The notes under the pieces: model-generated
What the model was told of the DNA's origin: nothing
The model's database searches: none
The model's input: only the letters and a program-made list of their open reading frames with translations
DNA from: Streptomyces sp. NBC_01214
Lineage (GTDB): Bacteria > Actinomycetota > Actinomycetes > Streptomycetales > Streptomycetaceae
Reading direction: 5' to 3'
Assembly: GCF_026340975.1 (NCBI RefSeq)
Contig: NZ_JAPEOS010000001.1
Coordinates: 2,823,001 to 2,887,000, forward strand
DNA: 64,000 nt
In this document: positions 38,075 through 46,626 of the stretch, in pieces
Layout: each line of letters begins with the position of its first letter
Numbering within the stretch: the stretch's first letter is position 1
Translations under genes and position numbers: made by a program

Positions 38075-39319
38075 ATGGCCGAAACCCCCGCCTACCCCGT
38101 CGGTCTCCGACTCGCCGGCCGCCGCGTCGTCGTCATCGGCGGCGGCCAGGTCGCGCAGCGCCGCCTTCCCGCGCTCATCGCGGCCGGCGCCGACGTCCTG
38201 CTGATCTCGCCCTCCGCCACCCCCTCGGTGGACGCCATGGCCGAGACCGGCGAGATCCGCTGGGAGCGCCGCCGCTACCGGGACGGTGACCTCGCCGACG
38301 CCTGGTACGCGCTGATCGCCACCCAGAACCGCGAGGACAACGAGCGGGCCTCCGCCGAGGCCGAGCGCGAACGCGTCTGGTGCGTCCGCGCCGACGACGC
38401 CTCCGCCGCCACCGCCTGGACCCCCGCGACCGGCCGCATCGAGGGCGTCACCGTCGCCGTGCTGACCGGCAACGACCCCCGCCGCTCCGCGGCCGTCCGC
38501 GACGCCGTCGTGGAGGGCCTGCGCGACGGCACCCTCACCGCCCCCGCCCACCGGCACAAGGCCACCCCCGGCGTGGCCCTCGTCGGCGGCGGCCCAGGCG
38601 ACCCGGACCTGATCACCGTGCGCGGCCGCCGCCTCCTCGCCGAGGCCGACGTGGTCATCGCCGACCGGCTCGGCCCCCGGGACCTGCTCGACGAGCTCCC
38701 GCCGCACGTCGAGGTCATCGACGCCGCGAAGATCCCGTACGGCCGGTTCATGGCCCAGGAGGCCATCAACAACGCCCTGATCGAGCACGCCAAGGCCGGC
38801 AAGGCGGTGGTCCGGCTCAAGGGCGGCGACCCGTACGTCTTCGGCCGCGGCATGGAGGAGCTCCAGGCCCTCGCCGAGGCCGGCATCCCCTGCACGGTCG
38901 TGCCCGGCATCTCCAGCTCCATCTCGGTGCCCGGCGCCGTCGGCATCCCGGTCACCCACCGCGGCGTGGCGCACGAGTTCACCGTCGTCAGCGGCCACGT
39001 CGGCCCCGACGACCCGCGCTCGCTCGTGGACTGGGCCTCCCTCGCCAAGCTCACCGGCACCCTGGTGATCCTGATGGGCGTCGACAAGATCGGCCTGATC
39101 GCCGAGGCGCTGGTGCGCCACGGCCGCTCCGCGGACACCCCCGTCGCGGTGATCCAGGAGGGCACCACCGCCACCCAGCGCCGGGTGGACGCCACCTTGG
39201 CCACGGTCGGCGAGACGGTGCGCGCCGAAGAGGTCCGACCGCCGGCCGTCATCGTCATCGGCGAGGTCGTCCGCGTGAACGGCCCGGGCGACCGCACGCT
39301 CCCCGCCACCGGCGCCTGA
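38075..39319 (+). CDS. cobA: Uroporphyrinogen-III C-methyltransferase with N-terminal CysG-like domain
   Basis: A 414-residue protein. Residues ~1-160 are a Rossmann domain (VVVIGGGQVAQRRLPALIAAGADV) related to precorrin-2 dehydrogenase/ferrochelatase. Residues ~168-410 are the SAM-dependent uroporphyrinogen-III methylase (VALVGGGPGDPDLITVRG, VVRLKGGDPYVFGRG). The enzyme makes precorrin-2 for cobalamin and siroheme. In the N-terminal domain, the segment aligning with the catalytic ATDD of CysG reads ATQN, so dehydrogenase/chelatase activity is doubtful. ATG 38075 has AGGAG upstream. Confidence 0.88.
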   Translation: MAETPAYPVGLRLAGRRVVVIGGGQVAQRRLPALIAAGADVLLISPSATPSVDAMAETGEIRWERRRYRDGDLADAWYALIATQNREDNERASAEAERERVWCVRADDASAATAWTPATGRIEGVTVAVLTGNDPRRSAAVRDAVVEGLRDGTLTAPAHRHKATPGVALVGGGPGDPDLITVRGRRLLAEADVVIADRLGPRDLLDELPPHVEVIDAAKIPYGRFMAQEAINNALIEHAKAGKAVVRLKGGDPYVFGRGMEELQALAEAGIPCTVVPGISSSISVPGAVGIPVTHRGVAHEFTVVSGHVGPDDPRSLVDWASLAKLTGTLVILMGVDKIGLIAEALVRHGRSADTPVAVIQEGTTATQRRVDATLATVGETVRAEEVRPPAVIVIGEVVRVNGPGDRTLPATGA

Positions 39320-39361
39320 CAGGCCGTTGGCACCGCACCCCGGACAAGGCAGTATCACCCT

Positions 39362-40174
39362 GTGGCTGATCTCATCACCGTCAACGACCCCGACGACCCG
39401 CGCCTGCGCGACTACACGGGCCTGACCGACGTCGAACTCCGGCGCCGGCGCGAGCCCGCGGAAGGCCTCTTCATCGCCGAGGGCGAGAAGGTCATCAGAC
39501 GCGCCAAGGACGCCGGGTACGAGATGCGCTCGATGCTGCTCTCCGCCAAGTGGGTCGACGTCATGCGCGACGTCATCGACGAACTCCCGGCACCGGTCTA
39601 CGCCGTGAGCCCCGAGCTCGCCGAGCGCGTCACCGGCTACCACGTGCACCGCGGGGCCCTGGCCTCCATGCAGCGCAAGCCGCTGCCCACGGCCGAGGAA
39701 CTGCTCTCCACGACCCGCCGCGTGGTCGTCATGGAAGCGGTCAACGACCACACCAACATCGGGGCCATCTTCCGCAGCGCCGCCGCCCTCGGCATGGACG
39801 CGGTGCTGCTGTCGCCCGACTGCGCGGACCCGCTCTACCGCCGCTCGGTGAAGGTCTCCATGGGAGCGGTGTTCTCCGTCCCCTACGCCCGACTGGAGGC
39901 CTGGCCGAAGAGCCTGGACTCGGTGCGCGAGGCGGGCTTCAAACTGCTCGCCCTCACCCCGCACGAGAAGGCCACGGCGATCGACGTGGCCGCGCCGCAG
40001 TCCCTGGAACGGGTCGCGCTGATGCTCGGCGCCGAGGGCGACGGCCTGTCCACCCCCGCACTGGTCGCGGCCGACGAATGGGTGCGCATCCCCATGGCGC
40101 ACGGCGTGGACTCGCTGAACGTCGGTGCGGCCGCCGCGGTCGCCTTCTACGCGGTGGCCCAGGGCCGCGCCTGA
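39362..40174 (+). CDS. TrmH/SpoU-family RNA 2'-O-methyltransferase
   Basis: A 270-residue RNA methyltransferase. An N-terminal RNA-binding part (IAEGEKVIRRAKDAGYEMRSML) precedes the SPOUT domain with its three motifs: VNDHTNIGAIFRSAAALG, MLGAEGDGLS and IPMAHGVDSLNVGAA. It methylates a ribose in tRNA or rRNA; the site cannot be told. GTG 39362 lies 42 bp after the cobA stop. It converges with the kinase gene, 15 bp away. Confidence 0.85.
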   Translation: MADLITVNDPDDPRLRDYTGLTDVELRRRREPAEGLFIAEGEKVIRRAKDAGYEMRSMLLSAKWVDVMRDVIDELPAPVYAVSPELAERVTGYHVHRGALASMQRKPLPTAEELLSTTRRVVVMEAVNDHTNIGAIFRSAAALGMDAVLLSPDCADPLYRRSVKVSMGAVFSVPYARLEAWPKSLDSVREAGFKLLALTPHEKATAIDVAAPQSLERVALMLGAEGDGLSTPALVAADEWVRIPMAHGVDSLNVGAAAAVAFYAVAQGRA

Positions 40175-40189
40175 CCGGGCACGAGGGGG

Positions 40190-41410
40190 CTACAGCTTCT
40201 GGGCCGCCGCGATGCCCAGCGCCACGATCAGCGTCACCACGACGAACACGATCAGCCGCTGCCGCATCAGCTTCGGATCCGGCCGCGAGGGGCGCCGTCC
40301 CGTCCCCGTCGTCCTGGGGGCCGGACGGCCGCCCGTGCGCCCCGCGGTCGGCCGGGAGGACGGCCCGCCGGGGTGCTGCGGGTTGCGGGAGGACGAGGGC
40401 CGCGAGTGCGGACCGCTCGGGGAGCCGCCCTGGGCCCGGGGCGTGGTGCTGCCGCCCGTACGACGCTCCGTGCGGCGGCCCGGGTACTCCTCGGCCCCGC
40501 CGATCCGCTCCGCCTCGGGCAGCCGCCCGGTCGGCCGCTCGACCCGGGCCCGCTGGGCCGGCGGACGCCCGTCGGAGAGCCCCTGCGCCTCGCGGGCCGC
40601 GATCTCCTTGAGCCGCATCGACAGCTGGAGCGTGCTGGGCCGCTCCTCGGGGTCCTTGGCGAGGCAGGCCCGCACCAGGGGCGCCAGCGCGTCCGGTACG
40701 CCCTGGAGGTGCGGCTCCTCGTGCACCACGCGGTACAGCATGACCTCGGAACTGCCGTGCCCGAAGGGCGAGTCGGCGGTGGCCGCGTAGGCCAGGGTGG
40801 CGCCCAGGGCGAAGACGTCGGTGGCCGGGGTGACGGCGGCGCCGCGCACCTGCTCGGGTGCGAGGAACCCGGGGGAGCCGACGGCCGTACCCACATGGGT
40901 GAGGGTGCTCGCCCCGGTGGCCCAGGCGATGCCGAAGTCGATGATCCGGGGGCCCTTGGGCGACAGCAGGATGTTCGAGGGCTTGAGGTCGCGGTGCACG
41001 ACCCCCGCCTCGTGGACGGCGACCAGGCCCTCGGAGAGCGCGGCGCCCACGGCGGCGATCTGCGCGGCCGTCAGGGGGCCTTCCTCGGCCACCTTGTCGT
41101 GCAGCGAGGGGCCGGGCACGTACTGGGTCGCGAACCAGGGGCGCTCGGCCTCCAGGTCCGCGGCCACCAGGCGGGCGGTGCACCCGCCCCGGATCCGCCG
41201 GGCGGCGGACACCTCGCGGGCGAACCGCGAGCGGAACTCCTGGTCCTCGGCCAGATCCGGCCGGATGACCTTGAGCGCGACGCGCTGCCCGCGCCGGTCC
41301 GATCCCAGGTACACCACGCCCATGCCGCCGGCGCCGAGCCGCCGGTGCAGTCTGAACGAGCCGACGACACGCGGGTCCTCGCGCCGGAGCCGCATCATCG
41401 CCATGTCCAC
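40190..41410 (-). CDS. Ser/Thr protein kinase with a C-terminal membrane anchor
   Basis: A 406-residue kinase. Residues ~20-285 are the catalytic domain (LGAGGMGVVY glycine loop, Lys47, HRDLKPSN at 139-146, DFG near 160, APEQ). A Pro/Arg/Ser-rich linker follows, then a single transmembrane helix in the last 22 residues (LIVFVVVTLIVALGIAAA) with only two residues outside. It is therefore tail-anchored and has no PASTA or other sensor domain. The reading frame starts at GTG 41410; ATG 41404 is a possible alternative, and neither has a strong ribosome binding site. Substrates are unknown. Confidence 0.85.
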   Translation of the reverse strand: MDMAMMRLRREDPRVVGSFRLHRRLGAGGMGVVYLGSDRRGQRVALKVIRPDLAEDQEFRSRFAREVSAARRIRGGCTARLVAADLEAERPWFATQYVPGPSLHDKVAEEGPLTAAQIAAVGAALSEGLVAVHEAGVVHRDLKPSNILLSPKGPRIIDFGIAWATGASTLTHVGTAVGSPGFLAPEQVRGAAVTPATDVFALGATLAYAATADSPFGHGSSEVMLYRVVHEEPHLQGVPDALAPLVRACLAKDPEERPSTLQLSMRLKEIAAREAQGLSDGRPPAQRARVERPTGRLPEAERIGGAEEYPGRRTERRTGGSTTPRAQGGSPSGPHSRPSSSRNPQHPGGPSSRPTAGRTGGRPAPRTTGTGRRPSRPDPKLMRQRLIVFVVVTLIVALGIAAAQKL

Positions 41411-41955
41411 CCCGCTGACCGGTCGTCCTGTTGACGTGGCACAGCTTACGGACCATCCGGCATGCGTGCTCAGAGGCCGCGCCCTCGCCGGGGGATTCGG
41501 TTGTCAGTGCGCCACAGCACACGTGAGGGGGCGTCGGCGCCGTGGTCCGGGAGCGTTCCCAGAGTGCTCCACCCGGCCAAGCAGCCCTTTTTCCAAGGGG
41601 ATTGGCGCCCGGTGGCGGGTTCGGGCCCGCTCCGGCGCGCGCGTAGGCGGCTCCCGGCCGAGTCGATCTTGCCGGGGGTCGGTGGGCGGACACGCGGCGA
41701 CAGGCAGTGACGGAAGTGAGCGAAGTCACTACCCTCCGGTCATCCCCTCCGGGAAGACCCCCAAAACGGGGGAGCGATCTCCACCCAGGGGAGTACGCGG
41801 GACAGGCCCCGTCATCCTCCTGGAGGCCCGGCAATGGGTACGAGGGCATGAGGTCAGGAGCCGCCCGCCCGCCTAGTGTTGAAGACAAGCGGCGGGTGGC
41901 GCACTCGTCCCCCGAGGTCACGAGCCCGCCGCTGCCAAACGACAGGGAGAGGACC
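41411..41955. promoter_or_regulatory. Long intergenic region with promoter and leader stem
   Basis: Features seen are AGTGAC-N13-GTCACT (41706-41730), a TAGTGT -10 box (41874-41879) and a CGGCGGG/CCCGCCG stem (41890-41896/41925-41931) in the leader of the 61-residue gene. No other gene is convincing. Confidence 0.4.
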
Positions 41956-42141
41956 ATGGCGGACATCGCACGGCAGGGACGCAAGGCATTCGCGTTCAAC
42001 GGCCACGAGTCCGGTACCCGCCACCCCTTGGTGGCCGCGGCCATGGTGCTCCCCCTGGCCGCCCTGCTGCTCTTCCTCTTCGGAGGCTTCGAGCAGCTGG
42101 CGGCACAGGCGTCGTCCGTAGGCGTGATGCTGGGGCGCTGA
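41956..42141 (+). CDS. 61-residue small membrane protein
   Basis: A short protein with an amphipathic, basic N-terminus (IARQGRKAFAFNGHESGTRH), one hydrophobic helix (PLVAAAMVLPLAALLLFLFGGF) and a short tail. ATG 41956 is preceded by GGGAGAGG. The upstream in-frame extension to 41707 has poor codon bias. The gene ends before a strong T-tract terminator. Function unknown; it could act in stress or cell-envelope control. Confidence 0.68.
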   Translation: MADIARQGRKAFAFNGHESGTRHPLVAAAMVLPLAALLLFLFGGFEQLAAQASSVGVMLGR

Positions 42142-42233
42142 GCGGCGCCCCGGGTCCGGAAGAGCGGTCCGGACCGGGACATCGGCCTGTCGAACCCCGT
42201 GGGGACGGGGGAGCGGCGGACGGACGGCAGGTG

Positions 42234-42282
42234 AAGGGTGCTGCCCGTACGACTGGGGAGTCGGACGGGCAGCACCCTTTTT
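42234..42282 (+). terminator. Rho-independent terminator
   Basis: Arms 42234-42248 and 42265-42279 pair perfectly over 15 bp, with an inner CGACT/AGTCG stem and a TTTTT run at 42278-42282. It is the best classical terminator in the window. Confidence 0.9.
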
Positions 42283-42342
42283 CATGCTCCCGGACCCTCC
42301 GCCGGGCCCTCCGCGTGCCGGGCCATCCGCGCGGGGGAACGC

Positions 42343-42376
42343 GAAAGCCCCGACCGTGGAGACGGCCGGGGCTTTC
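42343..42376 (-). terminator. Hairpin at the end of the tRNA cluster
   Basis: GAAAGCCCCG (42343-42352) pairs with CGGGGCTTTC (42367-42376) just downstream (reverse strand) of the last tRNA-Val gene. Confidence 0.65.
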
Positions 42377-42382
42377 CGGTGG

Positions 42383-42454
42383 TGCGCGATACTGGGATTG
42401 AACCAGTGACCTCTTCCGTGTCAGGGAAGCGCTCTCCCGCTGAGCTAATCGCGC
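42383..42454 (-). tRNA. tRNA-Val (GAC)
   Basis: A 72-nt cloverleaf. The acceptor stem is GCGCGAT/ATCGCGC with discriminator A, and the anticodon loop CTGACAC gives anticodon GAC. The TTCAATC T-loop is normal. CCA is not encoded. Confidence 0.93.
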
Positions 42455-42506
42455 GGGCTCCGCAACTCGAAAGCCGCAGGTGGAACAAGGTGGTGCAGGT
42501 GCTGCG

Positions 42507-42578
42507 TGCGCGATACTGGGATTGAACCAGTGACCTCTTCCGTGTCAGGGAAGCGCTCTCCCGCTGAGCTAATCGCGC
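42507..42578 (-). tRNA. tRNA-Val (GAC), second copy
   Basis: Identical in sequence to the copy at 42383-42454, with the same GCGCGAT acceptor stem. Confidence 0.93.
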
Positions 42579-42597
42579 GGGGATCCTTGCGGATCAG

Positions 42598-42669
42598 TGG
42601 ACGATACTGGGATTGAACCAGTGACCTCTTCCGTGTCAGGGAAGCGCTCTCCCGCTGAGCTAATCGTCC
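42598..42669 (-). tRNA. tRNA-Val (GAC), variant acceptor stem
   Basis: Same body and GAC anticodon as the other two copies, but the acceptor stem is GGACGAT/ATCGTCC. Both sides of the stem changed in step, so it is an intact gene rather than a damaged one. Confidence 0.92.
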
Positions 42670-42673
42670 TTGG

Positions 42674-42744
42674 AGGTGGAGACGGGATTTGAACCCGTGT
42701 AGACGGCTTTGCAGGCCGTTGCCTCGCCTCTCGGCCACTCCACC
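42674..42744 (-). tRNA. tRNA-Cys (GCA)
   Basis: A 71-nt tRNA. The acceptor stem is GGTGGAG/CTCCACC with discriminator U, and anticodon loop CTGCAAA gives GCA. Confidence 0.93.
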
Positions 42745-42783
42745 ATGTAGCTGTAGGGGTTCTCGGGAAGATCCCCCACTTCG

Positions 42784-42856
<73 letters not shown>

Positions 42857-43036
42857 AGGTCACCGTGTTCGCTCCGGGGTTTTTCCCCTTCGCTCCCTGG
42901 CGACGTGTTGAACTCTAGCGGATTACCGGGCCAGCTCAAAAACGCGTTTCCGCAGCGTGCTGCCACTCGATCACCACAGGTCACCCCGCCGTCACCGCAC
43001 CGGCGCCGTGCCGTCACCGGTCATAGACTCGCAGCC

Positions 43037-44122
43037 GTGCACGACCTGCCTCCCATGGCCCGCTTCGGCGGCCTTCTCGCGACCGACCTCCGAGACGTCA
43101 CCAGCGATCCCGCCGCCCTCGACTCCACCGGCTTCTGGGCGGTGTCCGCCGACTTCGAAGGGCGGCTCGTCTGCGCGCGCTTCGGCGACGTGCGCCGCGA
43201 GCCGGTCCCCGCGCCCGTTCCGGGCGCCTGGCGCGGACCCGACGCCGACCGGTGGACCTCCTCCCTCGACCGCGCCGCGTACGTGGCCGGCGTACGCCGC
43301 GTCCGGGAACACATCGCCGCAGGTGAGGTCTACCAGGCCAACCTCTGCCGGGTGATGTCCGCGCCGCTGCCCCACCCCGACCGCGCCGATGTCGACGCAC
43401 TCACCGCACTCCTCGCGCGCGGCAACCCCGCACCCTTCGCAGGAACGATTCGCCTGGCCGCCCACGGCGTCGAGATCGCCACCGCCTCACCGGAGCTCTT
43501 CCTGCGCCGGTCCGGCCGGCACATCGAGTCCGGCCCCATCAAGGGGACCGGCCGCACCGCCCGCGACCTGCTCCCCAAGGACCACGCCGAGAACGTGATG
43601 ATCGTGGACCTCGTGCGCAACGACCTCGGCCGGGTCTGCGCGACGGGCTCCGTCGCCGTCCCCGAGCTGTGCGCCGTCGAGGAGCACCCGGGCCTCGTCC
43701 ACCTCGTCTCCATCGTCAGCGGCGAGCTCGCCGACGGCGCCGGTTGGCCCGAACTGCTCGCCGCCACCTTCCCGCCCGGTTCCGTCACGGGCGCCCCGAA
43801 GTCCTCCGCCCTGCGGATCATCGAAGCCCTGGAAACCGCCCCGCGCGGCCCCTACTGCGGAGGCATCGGCTGGGTGGACGCGGACCGGCGCACCGCCGAG
43901 CTCGCCGTCGGCATCCGTACCTTCTGGATCGACCGCGAGGCCGCCGGCGGCCCCCGACTGCTCTTCGGCACCGGAGCGGGCATCACCTGGGGCTCCGACC
44001 CCGACCGCGAGTGGGCGGAAACCGAACTCAAGGCCGCCCGGCTCCTGCGCGTGGCCATGGGCCACGAGGTGAGCGGTGGTACGCAGGGGACGACCGACAC
44101 GATCGGAAGGACCGCACCATGA
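43037..44122 (+). CDS. pabB: Aminodeoxychorismate synthase component I (chorismate-binding)
   Basis: A 361-residue chorismate-utilising enzyme that makes 4-amino-4-deoxychorismate for folate. Motifs include YQANLCRVM, the PIKGTGRT switch loop, ENVMIVDLVRNDLGRV and GSVTGAPKSSALRIIE, with GGIGWVD near the end. GTG 43037 follows a TAGACT box by 7 nt and has no ribosome binding site; ATG 43055 is an alternative. The next gene overlaps by 4 bp and is the matching lyase, so the two form a pab operon. No pabA amidotransferase is nearby. Confidence 0.88.
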   Translation: MHDLPPMARFGGLLATDLRDVTSDPAALDSTGFWAVSADFEGRLVCARFGDVRREPVPAPVPGAWRGPDADRWTSSLDRAAYVAGVRRVREHIAAGEVYQANLCRVMSAPLPHPDRADVDALTALLARGNPAPFAGTIRLAAHGVEIATASPELFLRRSGRHIESGPIKGTGRTARDLLPKDHAENVMIVDLVRNDLGRVCATGSVAVPELCAVEEHPGLVHLVSIVSGELADGAGWPELLAATFPPGSVTGAPKSSALRIIEALETAPRGPYCGGIGWVDADRRTAELAVGIRTFWIDREAAGGPRLLFGTGAGITWGSDPDREWAETELKAARLLRVAMGHEVSGGTQGTTDTIGRTAP

Positions 44123-44940
44123 AGATCTGGCTCGACGGAGCCCTGACCGAGGTGGACAGCGCGAAGGTGTCCGTCTTCGACCACGGCCTGACCGTGGGCG
44201 ACGGCGTCTTCGAGACGCTGAAGGCCGAGCGCGGCCGCGCCTTCGCGCTCACCCGGCACCTGGAACGGCTCACCCGCTCGGCCCGGGGCCTGGGCCTGCC
44301 GGACCCCGACCTCGACGAGGTCCGCCGCGCCTGCGCCGCCGTACTGGAGGCCAACCCGCTGGAACACGGCCGGCTGCGCATCACCTACACCGGCGGCGTC
44401 TCCCCGCTCGGCTCCGACCGGGGGGACGCCGGGACCACCCTGATCGCCGCCGTCGCGGACTCCCCCCGCCGCCCGGACACCACCGCCGTCGTCACGGTGC
44501 CCTGGGTCCGCAACGAGCGCTCCGCCGTGGCCGGGCTGAAGACCACCTCGTACGCCGAGAACGTGGTCGCCCTCGCCGCCGCGCACCGCTCCGGGGCCTC
44601 CGAAGCGCTCCTCGCCAACACCCTCGGCCGCCTCTGCGAGGGCACCGGCTCCAACGTCTTCGTCGTGCTCGACGGAGAACTGCACACCCCGCCGCTCGAC
44701 TCCGGCTGCCTGGCCGGCATCACCCGGGCCCTCATCGTCGACTGGGCCGGTGCGAAGGAGACCGACCTGCCCTTCGAGGTGCTGGAGCGGGCCGAGGAGG
44801 TCTTCGTGACCTCCTCGCTGCGCGACGCCCAGGCGGTGCTGCGGATCGACGACCGCGAGCTGGGGACCGCCCCCGGACCGGTCACGGCCGAGGTGATGCG
44901 GATCTTCGAGGTGAAGGCGGCCGCCGACATCGACCCGTAA
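44119..44940 (+). CDS. pabC: Aminodeoxychorismate lyase (class IV PLP enzyme)
   Basis: A 273-residue fold-type IV PLP enzyme that cleaves aminodeoxychorismate to p-aminobenzoate and pyruvate. Typical features are VFDHGLTVGDGVFETL, LKTTSYAENVVAL with the PLP-binding Lys, and EGTGSNVFVVLDG. Branched-chain aminotransferases share these motifs, but coupling to pabB supports PabC. ATG 44119 overlaps the pabB stop. Confidence 0.86.
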   Translation: MKIWLDGALTEVDSAKVSVFDHGLTVGDGVFETLKAERGRAFALTRHLERLTRSARGLGLPDPDLDEVRRACAAVLEANPLEHGRLRITYTGGVSPLGSDRGDAGTTLIAAVADSPRRPDTTAVVTVPWVRNERSAVAGLKTTSYAENVVALAAAHRSGASEALLANTLGRLCEGTGSNVFVVLDGELHTPPLDSGCLAGITRALIVDWAGAKETDLPFEVLERAEEVFVTSSLRDAQAVLRIDDRELGTAPGPVTAEVMRIFEVKAAADIDP

Positions 44941-44965
44941 CGGGCGCCCGGCCGCCGGGCCCTGC

Positions 44966-45001
44966 CGTCAAAGTCCCGTCGGGCCCGACGCCACTTTGAC
45001 G
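44966..45001 (+). terminator. Terminator after pabC
   Basis: CGTCAAAGT (44966-44974) pairs with ACTTTGACG (44993-45001), with an inner GTCGG/CGAC stem. Confidence 0.65.
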
Positions 45002-45054
45002 ACAGGACCTGGGAGGGCTGTCGTGGCGGCCGCGGGGCGGGTAGAACTCAAGGG

Positions 45055-45879
45055 ATGACCACCACCCTGCGGCCGTCCGGGCCGCTCCAGCACACGGCGG
45101 ACGGCGCGCGTTCGCGCCCGTACGAGATCCGGGTCAACAGCAGGCGGGTCGGCGCCCTGACCATCGCCTCCGACACCCCGTTCGGGCCGACGGTCGGCGA
45201 GATCCGCGACCTGGACGTCGAGCAGGGCGACCGGCGGCGGGGGAGGGCCACCGTGGCCGCGCTCGCCGCCGAGGAAGTGCTGCGCGGCTGGGGCTGCCGC
45301 CGGGTCCGCGTCTCGGTCCCGGCGGACTCCGAGGCGGGCCTGTGCATGGCCGAGGCCCTCGGGTACACCGAGTACAGCCGGAACATGGCCAAGGACCTGA
45401 CGGCCGAGCCGCCCGCCCTCCCCGAGGGGGTGCTCGGCCGCCCCATGACGGACGCCGAGTACGAGGGCTGGTACGCCCGGGCCGTCGAGTCCTACGCCGC
45501 GAACTGGAGCAGCCGCGGCATGTCCGCCGAGGCCGCCCGCGCCAAGTCGGTCGCCGACCACGAGAGCCAGCTGCCCCGGGGCCTGGCCACCCCGGGAGCG
45601 GCCTTCGTGGTCTTGGAGGCCGCCGGGGTGCCCGTCGGCCACGTGTGGCTCGCGCCGCGCGGGGCGGGCTCGTACGTCTACGACATCGAGGTCCGGGCCG
45701 AACACCGGGGACACGGGCACGGCCGCCACCTGATGGAGCTCGCCGAGCACACCGCCCTCGCCGCCGGCCACCGTCTGCTGGCGCTCCAGGTCTTCACCGA
45801 CAACACCCCGGCCCTGAGGCTGTACCTCTCCCTCGGCTACCGACCCACCAACTTCAACTACGCGAAGGACCTGATCTAG
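45055..45879 (+). CDS. Tandem GNAT acetyltransferase
   Basis: A 274-residue protein with two GNAT units. Residues ~20-118 have DVEQGDRRRGRATVAALAAEE, a degenerate acetyl-CoA motif, and end SRNMAKDL. Residues ~125-274 have the complete DIEVRAEHRGHGHGRHLMELAEH motif and end NYAKDL. Matching endings suggest internal duplication, with the second domain probably the active one. TAGAAC (45042-45047) ends 7 nt before the ATG, so it is likely leaderless. Confidence 0.78.
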   Translation: MTTTLRPSGPLQHTADGARSRPYEIRVNSRRVGALTIASDTPFGPTVGEIRDLDVEQGDRRRGRATVAALAAEEVLRGWGCRRVRVSVPADSEAGLCMAEALGYTEYSRNMAKDLTAEPPALPEGVLGRPMTDAEYEGWYARAVESYAANWSSRGMSAEAARAKSVADHESQLPRGLATPGAAFVVLEAAGVPVGHVWLAPRGAGSYVYDIEVRAEHRGHGHGRHLMELAEHTALAAGHRLLALQVFTDNTPALRLYLSLGYRPTNFNYAKDLI

Positions 45880-45886
45880 GCGATGT

Positions 45887-46396
45887 CTAGGCGGTCTCTC
45901 CGGCGTCTGCCAGCAGACGGTCGGCGATCTCCTCGATCCGGGCGCGCAGGCCGTCCTGGCTCTTGCCGCCGTCGAGGCGCTGCCCGTCGATCACGTACGT
46001 CGGGGTGCCGGTGACGCCGATCGCCTTGCCCTCGGCCTGGTCGGCGTCGACGATCAGGATGTGCCGCCCGTCGATCAGGGCGGTGTCGAACTCCTCTACG
46101 TCGAGCCCCAGTTCACGTGCCACGTCCAGGAGGACCGGCTCGCCGCGCTCGGCCAGCTCCGCGGTGCGCGCCAGCACGGCCTCCGCGTAGGGCCAGCCCC
46201 GGCCCTGCTCGACGGCCTCCTCGGCGGCCTGCGCCGCGGCGAAGGAGTGCTTGTGCTTCTCCAGGGGGAAGTGGCGCAGCCGGAGGTCCAGCCGGTCGCC
46301 GTAGCGGGCCCGCAGGGCGCGTACGTCGTCCAGGGCGCGGTGGCAGTCCGGGCACTGCAGTTCGCACCAGACGTCGAGGATCACGGAATCGGTCAT
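45887..46396 (-). CDS. DsbA-family thioredoxin-fold protein
   Basis: A 169-residue cytoplasmic thioredoxin-fold protein with an N-terminal CPDC active site (CELQCPDCHRALDDV). A helical insertion and GVTGTPTYVIDGQ with the cis-proline follow. It lacks a signal peptide. This matches the DsbA/FrnE-like oxidoreductases. It converges with the tandem GNAT gene. Confidence 0.82.
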   Translation of the reverse strand: MTDSVILDVWCELQCPDCHRALDDVRALRARYGDRLDLRLRHFPLEKHKHSFAAAQAAEEAVEQGRGWPYAEAVLARTAELAERGEPVLLDVARELGLDVEEFDTALIDGRHILIVDADQAEGKAIGVTGTPTYVIDGQRLDGGKSQDGLRARIEEIADRLLADAGETA

Positions 46397-46429
46397 GCGG
46401 ACAGTCTCCCAGCCCCCGCCCGCCCCACC

Positions 46430-46490
46430 GACCGGGACCGGGACCTGGACGGGGACCTGATCGGGGACCTGGACCGGGAGACCTGGACCC
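46430..46490. repeat. Imperfect GGGACCTGGAC tandem repeat
   Basis: Units such as GGGACCTGGACGGGGACC repeat over about 60 bp between two divergently transcribed genes (starts at 46396 and 46627). It may arise by slippage. Confidence 0.5.
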
Positions 46491-46626
46491 AGGGAGGAGG
46501 CGCGACCCGGAGATGTCCCGGAGATCCGTCCGGGCGGGGCCCGGGACCTGGCCGCCGCCGCGGCGGCCGGTGCAGGATGGATAGGGACGGATCGCCCAGT
46601 CAGTCGCCGAGAGTCCGGAGGACCGC

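Noticed and set aside
41707..41955. Upstream extension of the 61-residue membrane protein
   Set aside because: The extension lacks codon bias and a ribosome binding site, and the ATG at 41956 is preceded by one.
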